DNA from: an uncultured Muribaculaceae bacterium
Lineage (GTDB): Bacteria; Bacteroidota; Bacteroidia; Bacteroidales; Muribaculaceae
Direction of reading: 5' to 3'
DNA: 34,009 nucleotides
NCBI GenBank assembly: GCA_945931475.1
Contig: CAMEPD010000021.1
Span: 1 to 34,009 of the forward strand
Within the stretch, counting starts at the first letter, position 1. Each line of letters starts with the position of its first letter. Below are positions 1-7,970 of the stretch, piece after piece. A program made the position numbers and the translations under genes. Below the pieces are notes generated by a model, which saw nothing but the letters and a program-made list of their open reading frames with translations, searched no databases and had not been told where the DNA came from.

Positions 1-30
1 GCGAAAGTGGGAGAGTAGGTAACCGCCCCC
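1..30 (+). rRNA. rrf: 5S ribosomal RNA, 3' end only
   Basis: The window opens inside a 5S rRNA gene. The first 20 bases carry the conserved 5S segment GTGGGAGAGTAGGT, followed by AACCGCCCCC, the 3' strand of the terminal helix. Only about the last 30 nt are present and the exact end is uncertain by a few bases because the pairing 5' strand lies outside the window. A strong terminator follows 10 nt later, so this is the promoter-distal end of an rRNA operon. Confidence 0.85.
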
Positions 31-39
31 TATCCGACG

Positions 40-71
40 AAGGCCCGAGAGCAACCGCTCCCGGGCCTTTT
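40..71 (+). terminator. Intrinsic terminator of the rRNA operon
   Basis: An 8-bp stem AAGGCCCG (40-47) pairs with CGGGCCTT (62-69). One A/C mismatch follows, then GAGC (49-52) pairs with GCTC (57-60) around an AACC loop. The 3' side runs into TTTT. Its position just after the 5S end fits an rRNA operon terminator. Confidence 0.85.
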
Positions 72-83
72 CCTCGGTTACCC

Positions 84-173
84 ATAGGGGTAATAGGGGT
101 AATAGGGGTAATAGGGGTAATAGGGGTAATAGGGGTTAAAGGGGTTATAGGGGTTAAAGGGGTTATAGGGGGC
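84..173 (+). repeat. 9-bp tandem repeat, ten units, G-rich
   Basis: Ten head-to-tail 9-mers. Units 1-5 are ATAGGGGTA, unit 6 is ATAGGGGTT, units 7 and 9 are AAAGGGGTT, unit 8 is ATAGGGGTT, and the last is ATAGGGGGC. Each unit has a GGGG run with 5-nt spacers, so the + strand could form a G-quadruplex. The array starts about 12 nt after the rRNA terminator and has no coding role that I can see. Confidence 0.95.
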
Positions 174-328
174 AAGATGGTAAAGAGCGCTGTTATAGGC
201 GCACCTGAGGTTGTGCCTGGTCGCGGTGGAGTCGCTTTAGTATTGTTTCGGGAGAGTTTTGGGGGGGGCTTTATAATTTTTTATGTACAAAATTGGAGAG
301 AAATGACGGATAAGTCGATTTATTGTTG

Positions 329-336
329 TATCTTTG
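329..336 (+). promoter_or_regulatory. Candidate -7 box upstream of glmS (distal)
   Basis: TATCTTTG matches the Bacteroidetes -7 consensus TAnnTTTG exactly. No good -33 TTG is seen at 20 nt spacing. If used, it gives a glmS leader of roughly 105 nt. The stretch 174-449 contains no credible gene. Confidence 0.35.
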
Positions 337-435
337 CTCGATTGTTTTTTGTATTGAAATCGATAATACTCAGATAATCGAAGCCTTGCGGGCATATTGA
401 TTTAAAGTGCTGAAGCTATGGGCTATTTACAGTAA

Positions 436-443
436 TACATTTG
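436..443 (+). promoter_or_regulatory. Candidate -7 box immediately before glmS
   Basis: TACATTTG is a perfect TAnnTTTG match that ends 6 nt before the glmS ATG at 450. Transcription from it would begin at or beside the start codon. No matching -33 element is evident. Confidence 0.4.
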
Positions 444-449
444 ACTTTT

Positions 450-2294
450 ATGTGTGGAATTGTTGGATATATAGGTAATAAAGATGCTTACGACATTCTT
501 ATCAAGGGTCTGCATCGTCTGGAATATCGCGGATACGATAGTGCGGGTGTTGCACTGATGCAGGATGACGGTAAGCTCAACGGATATAAATCGCGTGGTA
601 AAGTTGCCGATCTGGAGGCATTTTGCCAGGCAAAAGATATTTCGGGCCGTGCAGGTATAGCGCACACCCGCTGGGCTACTCACGGTGAACCGAATGATGT
701 TAACGCACACCCTCATTTCAGCGCTTCGAAGAACATTGCCCTGGTCCATAACGGTACTATCGAGAATTACAACGTGCTTAAAGAGGCTTTGCAGCTGCAG
801 GGTTGCACCTTCAAGAGCGACACGGATACCGAGGTGCTGGTTCAGCTGATAGAGTACATCAAGACCACCAATAAATGTTCGCTGATAGAGGCTGTACGTG
901 AGGCACTTAAAGAGGTTATCGGCGCATACGCTATCGCTGTGCTTGACACGCAGTACCCCGACCAGATTATTGCCGCGCGCAAGAGCTCGCCGCTGGTAAT
1001 CGGTATCGGTAAGGATGAGTTTTTCTTAGCATCCGACGCTACTCCAATCATCGAATACACTGACAAAGTAGTTTATCTCAACGATGACGAGATTGCAATA
1101 ATACAGCGCGGCAAGGAACTGAAGATAATCACTATCGACAATGTGCAAACAACGGTGGATATCCACACGTTGCGTATGTCGGTCTCGCAGCTCGAGAAGG
1201 GCGGCTACCCGCACTTCATGCTGAAGGAGATTTTCGAGCAGCCGCGTACTATACACGACTGCATCCGAGGCCGAATAGGCAATACCGGTTCGAAAGTCAC
1301 GCTCTCGGGTGTGCTTGAGAATCGCGACAAATTCTTGAATGCCCACCGCATCATTATCGTGGCGTGCGGTACATCATGGCATGCCGGCCTTATTGGCAAG
1401 CGCCTTATCCAGGAGATTGCGCGCATCCCGGTAGAGGTGGAGTATGCCTCGGAATTCCGTTACAGCAACCCCGTCCTTACACCCGACGATATTGTGATAG
1501 CCATCTCGCAGTCGGGTGAAACCGCCGACACTCTCGCCGCTATCAAGATGGCACGTAAATGCGGAGCCTTCGTATATGGTGTGTGCAACGTGGTAGGTTC
1601 GTCAATTGCACGCGCTACGGACTCAGGTACTTATATCCATGTGGGTCCGGAGATTGGTGTGGCATCAACCAAGGCCTTTACCGGCCAGGTAACAGTGCTG
1701 ACCATGCTCGCCTTAGCTATCGGCCAGCTGCGAGGTACCGTCAAGGAGAAGGAGGCTGTGGAGATTACCGACGCGTTGCGTTCGTTGCCGAAACTGATAC
1801 GCCAGGCCCTGAAACTCAACGACGATATCGAGAGGCTGTCGGGCATCTATACCTATGTCCATAATTTCCTCTATCTCGGGCGCGGCTACAACTACCCATC
1901 GGCACTCGAAGGCGCCCTCAAGCTTAAAGAAATCAGCTATATACATGCCGAGGGTTATCCTGCTGCCGAGATGAAGCACGGCCCCATCGCCCTGATTGAC
2001 CACGAGTTGCCCACGGTAGTCATAGCGCCCAACGACGAGCTGCACGAAAAGATTATCTCGAATATCCAGCAGGTAAAGGCACGCGGCGGTTCGGTGATAG
2101 CCATTGTGACCAAAGGCGACAAAACCATCGCTGAAATCGCCGACCATATCCTCGAGATACCCGACGTGCCTGAGACCATCTCGCCGGTTATCGTGTCGAT
2201 ACCATTGCAGCTTCTCGCATACCATATCGCCGTTAAGAAGGGGTGCAATGTTGATATGCCGCGTAATTTAGCCAAGTCGGTTACGGTGGAATAG
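450..2294 (+). CDS. glmS: Glutamine--fructose-6-phosphate aminotransferase (isomerizing)
   Basis: GlmS converts fructose-6-P and glutamine to glucosamine-6-P plus glutamate in the cytoplasm, the first committed step toward UDP-GlcNAc for peptidoglycan and LPS. The 614-residue protein is the normal family size. It begins MCGIVGYIG, so Cys2 becomes the N-terminal nucleophile after Met removal; this fixes the start at ATG 450 and rules out the in-frame TTG at 441. The glutaminase domain shows RGYDSAG, TRWATHG and SDTDTE. Two SIS domains follow (about residues 290-600), with SQSGETADT in the first. The protein ends with the typical DMPRNLAKSVTVE tail. It lies between an rRNA operon and lepA, 36 nt upstream of lepA on the same strand. 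No glmS ribozyme is evident upstream. Confidence 0.97.
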   Translation: MCGIVGYIGNKDAYDILIKGLHRLEYRGYDSAGVALMQDDGKLNGYKSRGKVADLEAFCQAKDISGRAGIAHTRWATHGEPNDVNAHPHFSASKNIALVHNGTIENYNVLKEALQLQGCTFKSDTDTEVLVQLIEYIKTTNKCSLIEAVREALKEVIGAYAIAVLDTQYPDQIIAARKSSPLVIGIGKDEFFLASDATPIIEYTDKVVYLNDDEIAIIQRGKELKIITIDNVQTTVDIHTLRMSVSQLEKGGYPHFMLKEIFEQPRTIHDCIRGRIGNTGSKVTLSGVLENRDKFLNAHRIIIVACGTSWHAGLIGKRLIQEIARIPVEVEYASEFRYSNPVLTPDDIVIAISQSGETADTLAAIKMARKCGAFVYGVCNVVGSSIARATDSGTYIHVGPEIGVASTKAFTGQVTVLTMLALAIGQLRGTVKEKEAVEITDALRSLPKLIRQALKLNDDIERLSGIYTYVHNFLYLGRGYNYPSALEGALKLKEISYIHAEGYPAAEMKHGPIALIDHELPTVVIAPNDELHEKIISNIQQVKARGGSVIAIVTKGDKTIAEIADHILEIPDVPETISPVIVSIPLQLLAYHIAVKKGCNVDMPRNLAKSVTVE

Positions 2295-2318
2295 CGTGTG
2301 GAAATGGCGAAAAATTCG

Positions 2319-2326
2319 TAACTTTG
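2319..2326 (+). promoter_or_regulatory. -7 box directly before lepA
   Basis: TAACTTTG fits TAnnTTTG and leaves only CAAC before the lepA ATG at 2331. A transcript from here would have almost no leader. The -33 region (around 2296, TGTGG) is a weak match. The same geometry recurs before the gene at 32728. Confidence 0.5.
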
Positions 2327-2330
2327 CAAC

Positions 2331-4115
2331 ATGAAGAATATCCGCAATTTCTGCATAATCGCGCACATAGATCATGGCAAAAGCACTTTGGCCGACCGTC
2401 TGCTCGAATATACGAATACCGTTGAGACCAAAGACCTTCAGGCCCAGGTGCTTGACGATATGGACCTCGAGCGCGAGCGCGGCATCACCATCAAGAGCCA
2501 CGCCATCCAGATGGATTATGAGCTCGACGGCCAAAAATATACGCTGAACCTTATTGACACCCCGGGGCACGTCGACTTCTCGTATGAAGTATCGCGCTCA
2601 ATCGCTGCCTGCGAGGGCGCACTGCTGATTGTCGATGCCACCCAAGGTATTCAGGCTCAGACTATTTCGAACCTCTATATGGCTATCGATTCCGACCTTG
2701 AAATTATCCCCGTGATAAACAAGGTCGACCTCGAGAGCGCCAATCCCGACGAAGTTGAGGATCAGATAGTCGACCTGCTCGGATGCGACCGTTCGGAGAT
2801 AATCCGTGCCAGCGGCAAAACCGGCGAGGGCGTGCCGGAGATACTGCGTGCCATCGTGGAACGCGTGCCGGCTCCGAAAGGCGACCCCGAGGCACCGCTT
2901 CAGGCGCTGATTTTCGACTCGGTTTTCAATCCTTTCCGCGGCATTATCGCCTACTTCAAGATTGTGAACGGCACAATCCGCACAAACGATTTCGTGAAAT
3001 TCGTTTCGACCGGCAAGGAGTACCATGCCGATGAAATAGGAGTGCTCAAACTCGACCTGTCGCCTCGTAAAGAGCTGTCGGCCGGCAATGTGGGGTACAT
3101 CATCTCCGGCATCAAAACATCGAAGGAGGTGCGTGTGGGCGACACGATTACCCATGTCGATCGTCCGGCCGGCGCGATAGCCGGATTCCAGGAGGTGAAG
3201 CCCATGGTATTCGCCGGGGTTTACCCCATCGAAGCCGAAGATTTCGAAAACCTGCGTGCCTCGCTCGAAAAACTGCAACTCAACGACGCTTCGCTCACCT
3301 TCCAGCCCGAATCGTCGATGGCGTTAGGCTTCGGATTCCGCTGCGGTTTCCTGGGACTGCTGCACATGGAGATAGTGCAGGAGCGCCTGAGCCGCGAGTT
3401 CAACATGGAGGTTATTACCACGGTGCCCAACGTGTCGTATCACGTATTCGACAAAAAGGGGAACATGACCGACGTGCACAATCCCTCGGGACTGCCCGAA
3501 GCGACCCTCATTGACCACATCGAGGAGCCCTACATACGCTCGTCAATCATTACCACTACCGATTTCATCGGCCCGATAATGACCCTTTGCCTGGGTAAGC
3601 GCGGCGAACTGGTTAAACAGGAATTCATCCACGGCAACCGTGTGGAGCTGATTTTCGATATGCCCTTGGGTGAGATAGTTATCGACTTTTACGACAAACT
3701 CAAGTCAATATCGAAGGGATACGCATCGTTTGACTATCATCTGCACGATTTCCGCGATTCGAAACTTGTGAAACTTGACGTGTTGCTCAACGGTGAAAGT
3801 GTTGATGCGCTGTCGACCCTGACTCATGCCGACAACGCCGTGCAGTTCGGTCGCCGTATGTGTGAGAAGCTTAAGGAGTTGATACCGCGGCATCAATTCG
3901 ACATAGCCATCCAGGCTGCTATCGGGGCGAAGATTATCGCGCGAGAGACCATTAAGGCTGTGCGTAAGGATGTGACAGCCAAGTGTTACGGCGGCGATGT
4001 TTCGCGTAAACGCAAACTGCTCGAGAAGCAGAAGGCCGGTAAGAAGCGCATGAAGCAGATTGGCTCGGTGCAGGTGCCCCAGAAGGCTTTCTTGGCTGTG
4101 CTCAAACTCGACTAA
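2331..4115 (+). CDS. lepA: Elongation factor 4 (LepA), ribosome back-translocation GTPase
   Basis: LepA is a translational GTPase that binds the ribosome and is implicated in remobilising stalled complexes and in 30S biogenesis. At 594 aa it is full length. The G motifs are clear: AHIDHGKST (G1, residues 11-19), RGITI (G2), DTPGHVDF (G3, from residue 76), NKVDL (G4) and SGKTG (G5). The elongation-factor domains II, III and V follow, and the LepA-specific C-terminal domain ends in [20 protein letters not shown]. It starts 36 nt after glmS and could be read through from it, but it has its own -7 box only 4 nt before the ATG. No terminator is visible after the stop; a 13-bp tandem repeat starts 6 nt downstream. 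Confidence 0.97.
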   Translation: MKNIRNFCIIAHIDHGKSTLADRLLEYTNTVETKDLQAQVLDDMDLERERGITIKSHAIQMDYELDGQKYTLNLIDTPGHVDFSYEVSRSIAACEGALLIVDATQGIQAQTISNLYMAIDSDLEIIPVINKVDLESANPDEVEDQIVDLLGCDRSEIIRASGKTGEGVPEILRAIVERVPAPKGDPEAPLQALIFDSVFNPFRGIIAYFKIVNGTIRTNDFVKFVSTGKEYHADEIGVLKLDLSPRKELSAGNVGYIISGIKTSKEVRVGDTITHVDRPAGAIAGFQEVKPMVFAGVYPIEAEDFENLRASLEKLQLNDASLTFQPESSMALGFGFRCGFLGLLHMEIVQERLSREFNMEVITTVPNVSYHVFDKKGNMTDVHNPSGLPEATLIDHIEEPYIRSSIITTTDFIGPIMTLCLGKRGELVKQEFIHGNRVELIFDMPLGEIVIDFYDKLKSISKGYASFDYHLHDFRDSKLVKLDVLLNGESVDALSTLTHADNAVQFGRRMCEKLKELIPRHQFDIAIQAAIGAKIIARETIKAVRKDVTAKCYGGDVSRKRKLLEKQKAGKKRMKQIGSVQVPQKAFLAVLKLD

Positions 4116-4121
4116 ATTTTT

Positions 4122-4199
4122 ATTCGGCGCGCTCATTCGGCGCGCTCATTCGGCGCGCTCATTCGGTGCGTCCATTCGGTGCGTCCATTCGGTGCGTGA
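4122..4199 (+). repeat. 13-bp tandem repeat, six units
   Basis: Six consecutive 13-mers begin 6 nt after the lepA stop. Units 1-3 are ATTCGGCGCGCTC. Units 4-5 are ATTCGGTGCGTCC. Unit 6 is ATTCGGTGCGTG plus a divergent last base. The block structure (3 of one type, then 3 of another) suggests stepwise duplication. The remaining sequence to 4302 has no recognisable gene. Confidence 0.95.
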
Positions 4200-4302
4200 T
4201 AATGGGCAATCTGGTTCGTCGCTATCGGGTCTCGGCTTCGGTCACAATCCTACGCTTGCACCCATCTGTATTGCACTCTTCATGAGACGTGGAAGAGGTT
4301 GG

Positions 4303-5604
4303 TTAGGGGTTGAGGGCGCGCTGGCGCATCTTCTCGATTTGCTTTTTCTTGGTGTCGTTCCAGTGGCGGTTGTTGTTTTTGTTGGCCTTGTAGGCGGATA
4401 TGCCGGTAATGGTTTTCAGGACATTCAATACCCGGTGGCCGAGGCTGAAATTGCCTTTTCCCACGTTTTTGCTGATGAGGTTATGGTCGGGAACGATGTC
4501 GGTGCGTACTTGGTCGGTGTTGATGGAGTTGACCCGGGCGATCAAATCGGTGATATGGCGCGGAAGAGGCTTGACATCAGTGGGTTTGTAGATGCCTATT
4601 TGATTTCTGTCAAATTTGGAATCGGCCCATTTTTTTGCTTCTTTGATTGAGATGAATTCGCGGTCGAGGATATGGATTTCGCCTACAGTCTCCACAAAGA
4701 ACGGCTCGTCGACCGAGTTGAACCGGAACATATCATGTCCTCGTCCACGGGATTCGATTTTGAAGTTGTAATCGGTTAAATCGATGGGCGATACCACAGT
4801 TGAGTCGTTGTTGAAGTATCTGAATCGCATCGAAATATTGTCGAATTCCACCCCTCGACGCACGAATCCCCTCAGTGCCGGAGTCCAACAAATCTGGGAT
4901 GAATCATTGAGCACATCGACATTCACGGAGATGTAGTCGGGATTTTTCGACCATATAACTGAGGGCTGATAGCGGCCGCGGAGGGTGTCGGAACCGGTTT
5001 GAATGGCGTGGAGCGACGCCGGGAGTGAAGCGGGTTCAGGGAGAGCCATCCAGTCGGACCAAGAGAAATGCTGATTGAAGCGGTCGCTGACGCTGTCGAG
5101 GCCGTTATGATTGGTGAACCGGTAATACGACTTGCTTGAGAGAGTACGTGGCATCTTCCAGCCGTCGAATTTGATTTTGTGGTCGGGCGTGAGCATGAAA
5201 TCGACCATTTTTTCGCGGAAGAGAAGCACCGAGTCGGAGTAAGATGTCAGCGTGGAATACTCGCGCAGGTAGCCTAAAATGTGGAGAATGGGGCGTTTGC
5301 TCGATTCTACAACAACTTCATCGAGTTGGGAGGCGGCTTCGTGCATGAATATGGTGTCTCTCGGAAAGTGAGCGGTTGTAAAATCCTGATAGCCAAGATA
5401 TCTGATAGTTATAGGGAATCGCTCCGGCGCGATGTACGGCAGCAACCCTCCGGCGTCGGTGGTACAGATAGCTTTCCCCCGGCTGTCGTAAACCGACGCG
5501 CTCGGGAGCGGGAAACGGGAGTCGGCATCGACGACCACGATATCGCGAGCGGATAATACGAGGGGAAATATGAAGAGACAGAGTGTGATGAATTTACGAA
5601 ACAT
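4303..5604 (-). CDS. Exported protein with N-terminal carboxypeptidase-regulatory-like domain
   Basis: A 433-residue protein with a Sec signal peptide (MFRKFITLCLFIFPLVLSA). A domain resembling the CarboxypepD_reg-like fold follows at about residues 20-100, with features such as VVDADSRFPLPSASVYDSRG and ITIRYLGYQDF, ending near LDEVVVES. In TonB-dependent receptors and related Bacteroidetes proteins this N-terminal beta-sandwich precedes a barrel or plug. Here about 330 further residues follow without an obvious beta-barrel signature; their family is not recognised. The C-terminus is basic (KANKNNNRHWNDTKKKQIEK). The protein is probably periplasmic or outer-membrane associated. The start is the ATG after a TACATTTG box about 26 nt upstream. 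Confidence is good for a secreted protein with this domain, low for its role. Confidence 0.75.
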   Translation of the reverse strand: MFRKFITLCLFIFPLVLSARDIVVVDADSRFPLPSASVYDSRGKAICTTDAGGLLPYIAPERFPITIRYLGYQDFTTAHFPRDTIFMHEAASQLDEVVVESSKRPILHILGYLREYSTLTSYSDSVLLFREKMVDFMLTPDHKIKFDGWKMPRTLSSKSYYRFTNHNGLDSVSDRFNQHFSWSDWMALPEPASLPASLHAIQTGSDTLRGRYQPSVIWSKNPDYISVNVDVLNDSSQICWTPALRGFVRRGVEFDNISMRFRYFNNDSTVVSPIDLTDYNFKIESRGRGHDMFRFNSVDEPFFVETVGEIHILDREFISIKEAKKWADSKFDRNQIGIYKPTDVKPLPRHITDLIARVNSINTDQVRTDIVPDHNLISKNVGKGNFSLGHRVLNVLKTITGISAYKANKNNNRHWNDTKKKQIEKMRQRALNP

Positions 5605-5630
5605 CGCTACATTTTAAATAAATACCGGCA

Positions 5631-5638
5631 CAAATGTA
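5631..5638 (-). promoter_or_regulatory. -7 box for the 4303-5604 gene
   Basis: Read on the minus strand this is TACATTTG, an exact TAnnTTTG match, 26 nt upstream of the ATG. A -33 TTG at the expected distance is not visible. Confidence 0.45.
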
Positions 5639-5748
5639 GCGATTTTATTTCGGGGAGAATGGTTGGATGATGTCGTGGATAGAATAAAAATGTATAAAGA
5701 ATTATAATTTTAAGCAAAATTCACGCGTGGGGTGTCGACCCCCGGGTG

Positions 5749-7266
5749 TTACGGCTTTTTCCAGACGCCCTTGACAGTGACCGGTTTGGAGTAATTGAGG
5801 TGGAAGGTGACGTCGCAGTCGTTGGCGCCCGGCGTAATTTTCAGGTCGAGCGAGCTGTACCAGTTCGTGAAGAAGATTTTGGCCTCGAAAGTGCCGTAGG
5901 GGTACGCGTCGGTGCAGCCGTAGGCGGCATCGGCAAACCACTTATTCTTGTGTCCCGAAAAGCGGTTGTGCGTGTCGGCGCGTTCGTCGGGCGGATTGCT
6001 GGTATAGACCGATTTCACCCAGTTCTTGTTGCCGCAGACGATGGTGTCGGTTATCCCTTTGTCGGTCTGTGCAATAAGTTTGATGTCGCGGCCGGATTTC
6101 ACGAGGGTGAGTTCACGCCAGCCCATCGGATTTTCAGGCAGGTAGAGCGTTTTGCCGAGCAGCGGAAGGAGCACGTGGCCGCCGGCTTTACCTGCGGGGA
6201 AGGGGTGGGCGACCGAGCTGATGCGTTTTTGCAGTTTGCGGTAGTCTTTACCCACGGGGAGCGGCTTGTCGGAGAGGGCGGGGGAGAGCACGTTCCATAC
6301 GTAGGATTGCATTTTTTCGCTGACCCCCTGCTGGCATTGAGTGATTACCGCCACCATGTCCTCGTCGGGCATCAGGATGATGTACTGACCCCATGCGCCG
6401 TCGGCGCGGGAGGTGTTGGGGTGGTCGCAGGTCCACATCTGATAGCAGTAATCCGATGTGCCCGGCACGTCAATCTTCTTGGTAGTCATGAGTTTGACCC
6501 ACTGCTCGGGGAGGATTTGCCGTCCGTTCCAACGGCCGCCGTCGAGCAACATTTGGCCGAACCGTGCGAGCGATTCGGGTTTCATCCAGAGTCCCCATCC
6601 CCCGGTGGTAACTCCTTCAGGCGAGAGGTCCCAGGCGAAATCGGTGATGCCCAGCGGCGTGAAGATACGCTCGGTGACGTAATCAAGCACCGTGCGGCCT
6701 GTAACCTTCTGAACGATTGCCGAAAGGAGGTAAGACGACATGGAGTCGTAGGCAAAATTCTTGCCCGGCGCGGAGGCCATGCCGTGGGAGAGCAGTTCGG
6801 GCGTCCATTTGTCCTTCCGGCCGCGCATCATCCAGTCGACGGGAATGCCGGAAGTCATCGTAAGCAGGTCGCGCACGGTGATATCCGCCATTTCCGCCGG
6901 GACCGAGTCGGGAAGTGCCTCGGGAATAATGGCGCCCAGACGGTCGTCGAGCCGCAGCAGGTTGTCGGCGATAGCCAGGCCGACTGCGGCGCCGGTAAAT
7001 GTTTTTGAAACCGAGAAAAGCTCGTGCTGATTATCGTAGCTGAATGGGGCGACACCCACTTCGGCGATGACATTTCCGTGGCGTACGAGGGTGAGCGAAT
7101 GCAACTCGGCCTGCAGCACCGAAGTGAGAGAATCAATCAGGGCAGACACTTTTGCCGACGGAACCCCTTGGGCCTCGGGGGCGGTGCGGGGAAGGTCGAA
7201 AGCGAGCGTTGTGCCCGACAACCAGAGTAAAGCAAATGCAAGAATGTTTTTAGGTTTTATAGTCAT
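5749..7266 (-). CDS. Exported serine hydrolase, beta-lactamase/AmpC-like family
   Basis: A 505-residue protein with a signal peptide (residues 1-22, ending TTLA). The body resembles the beta-lactamase (PF00144) family of penicillin-binding-like esterases and peptidases. The SxxK nucleophile motif is S85-V-S-K88 in the context ELFSVSKTFTG. The second motif, usually YxN, reads Y173-D-S175 (FAYDSMSSYLL). The third, near ADGAWGQYI, lacks the KTG/HTG form of true beta-lactamases. About 130 C-terminal residues form an extra domain that I cannot name. Likely a periplasmic or surface hydrolase; the substrate is unknown and antibiotic resistance should not be assumed. It shares a short intergenic region with the divergent dtd gene. 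The gene downstream (4303-5604) is co-oriented but has its own -7 box. Confidence 0.85.
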   Translation of the reverse strand: MTIKPKNILAFALLWLSGTTLAFDLPRTAPEAQGVPSAKVSALIDSLTSVLQAELHSLTLVRHGNVIAEVGVAPFSYDNQHELFSVSKTFTGAAVGLAIADNLLRLDDRLGAIIPEALPDSVPAEMADITVRDLLTMTSGIPVDWMMRGRKDKWTPELLSHGMASAPGKNFAYDSMSSYLLSAIVQKVTGRTVLDYVTERIFTPLGITDFAWDLSPEGVTTGGWGLWMKPESLARFGQMLLDGGRWNGRQILPEQWVKLMTTKKIDVPGTSDYCYQMWTCDHPNTSRADGAWGQYIILMPDEDMVAVITQCQQGVSEKMQSYVWNVLSPALSDKPLPVGKDYRKLQKRISSVAHPFPAGKAGGHVLLPLLGKTLYLPENPMGWRELTLVKSGRDIKLIAQTDKGITDTIVCGNKNWVKSVYTSNPPDERADTHNRFSGHKNKWFADAAYGCTDAYPYGTFEAKIFFTNWYSSLDLKITPGANDCDVTFHLNYSKPVTVKGVWKKP

Positions 7267-7287
7267 GATATGTTGGTTTTACTGGTG

Positions 7288-7295
7288 CAAAATTA
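7288..7295 (-). promoter_or_regulatory. -7 box for the serine hydrolase
   Basis: Minus strand reads TAATTTTG, an exact TAnnTTTG match, 21 nt before the ATG at 7266. It lies only 11 nt from the opposite-facing dtd box, so the two promoters overlap. The nearest upstream TTG is about 26 nt away, longer than ideal. Confidence 0.5.
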
Positions 7296-7306
7296 CGAAA
7301 TTTTTG

Positions 7307-7314
7307 TATTTTTG
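7307..7314 (+). promoter_or_regulatory. -7 box for dtd
   Basis: TATTTTTG fits TAnnTTTG and sits 25 nt before the dtd ATG, leaving a leader of about 20 nt. No TTG is found at the preferred 20-nt spacing. Confidence 0.5.
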
Positions 7315-7339
7315 CATTGGTCAAAAATTCCTTATAATT

Positions 7340-7801
7340 ATGAGAATAGTAATACAGCGAGTTACAGAGGCATCGGTGGCGGTAGATGGCCGACTGATTT
7401 CGTCGATTGGCCCCGGGCTGATGATACTTGTAGGCGTGGAGACAGGCGACGATGCCGAAGGCGCCAAATGGCTGGCCGCTAAGACCGTAGGCTTGCGGAT
7501 ATTCGCGCGACCGGGCAGCGGTAGCGATGTGATGGACGCCTCGATGGCCGAAACCGGCGGCGACATCATAGCCGTGAGCCAGTTTACGCTGACGGCGAGC
7601 ACGCGCAAAGGGAACCGCCCCTCGTATATCCGGGCGGCGAAGGGCCCTGAGGCCGAACCGCTTTACGAACTGTATTGCAGCGAGTTGGAGCGGCTCTTAG
7701 GTAAGCCGGTAGGGCGCGGTGTCTTCGGTGCCGATATGAAGGTCGCGCTGGTGAACGACGGCCCCGTGACCATAATTATCGATTCGAGGCTGAGGGAGTG
7801 A
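7340..7801 (+). CDS. dtd: D-aminoacyl-tRNA deacylase
   Basis: Dtd hydrolyses D-amino acids, and mischarged glycine, from tRNA, protecting translation from D-residues. The 153-aa length is standard. It starts MRIVIQRVTEASVAVDG. It carries the two diagnostic motifs: SQFTLTASTRKGNRPSY, which supplies the active-site region, and VNDGPVTI near the C-terminus, which contains the cross-subunit Gly-cisPro. An in-frame extension upstream to 7067 runs antisense through the serine hydrolase gene and is not credible; ATG 7340 follows a good -7 box and gives the family N-terminus. The gene is single, divergent from the serine hydrolase. Confidence 0.96.
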   Translation: MRIVIQRVTEASVAVDGRLISSIGPGLMILVGVETGDDAEGAKWLAAKTVGLRIFARPGSGSDVMDASMAETGGDIIAVSQFTLTASTRKGNRPSYIRAAKGPEAEPLYELYCSELERLLGKPVGRGVFGADMKVALVNDGPVTIIIDSRLRE

Positions 7802-7838
7802 ACGGCCCGGGGCCCGGAGTTTGCTGAAATACTCGCCC

Positions 7839-7865
7839 AGGCCCGGTTAGTGCTCGTTCGGGCCT
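7839..7865 (+). terminator. GC-rich hairpin after dtd, possible terminator
   Basis: AGGCCCG (7839-7845) pairs with CGGGCCT (7859-7865) around a 13-nt loop, 37 nt after the dtd stop. An alternative hairpin, GGCCT with AGGCC (7861-7875), would compete. There is no T tract, so terminator function is uncertain. Confidence 0.3.
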
Positions 7866-7929
7866 CGTTCAGGCCGGGCGCGGAAAAAGGGCGTGGAAAA
7901 ATTGAGTAATTGATAGAAAATGGGTTACG

Positions 7930-7967
7930 TTGTAATCATTAAAGAGAAAAAGTAATTTTTAGATTTG
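7930..7967 (+). promoter_or_regulatory. Promoter region of the PEGA/WG-repeat gene
   Basis: Two overlapping readings exist. TAGATTTG (7960-7967) is an exact TAnnTTTG match only 3 nt before the ATG. Alternatively TTG (7930-7932), 20 nt, then TAATTTTT (7953-7960) has ideal spacing with one mismatch. Either would give a leader of a few nucleotides or none. Confidence 0.45.
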
Positions 7968-7970
7968 GAA

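Noticed and set aside
84..173. CRISPR array
   Set aside because: Units are 9 bp with no spacers; the same holds for the arrays at 4122 and 26525. No cas genes are present.
177..377. 66-residue open frame between the tandem repeat and glmS
   Set aside because: No recognisable features, low complexity, and a candidate promoter box lies inside it.
174..449. glmS ribozyme or riboswitch in the glmS leader
   Set aside because: No ribozyme core was recognisable, that class is known mainly from Firmicutes, and the likely promoter leaves little or no leader.
441..449. Upstream TTG start for glmS
   Set aside because: It would add three residues before the Met-Cys that must yield the N-terminal catalytic cysteine.
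4060..4650. 196-residue + strand frame spanning the lepA 3' end and the 13-bp repeat
   Set aside because: It overlaps lepA out of frame and the opposite-strand secreted protein; no domain.
5746..7008. 420-codon open frame antisense to the serine hydrolase
   Set aside because: The opposite strand has a signal peptide and SxxK motif; this frame has neither.
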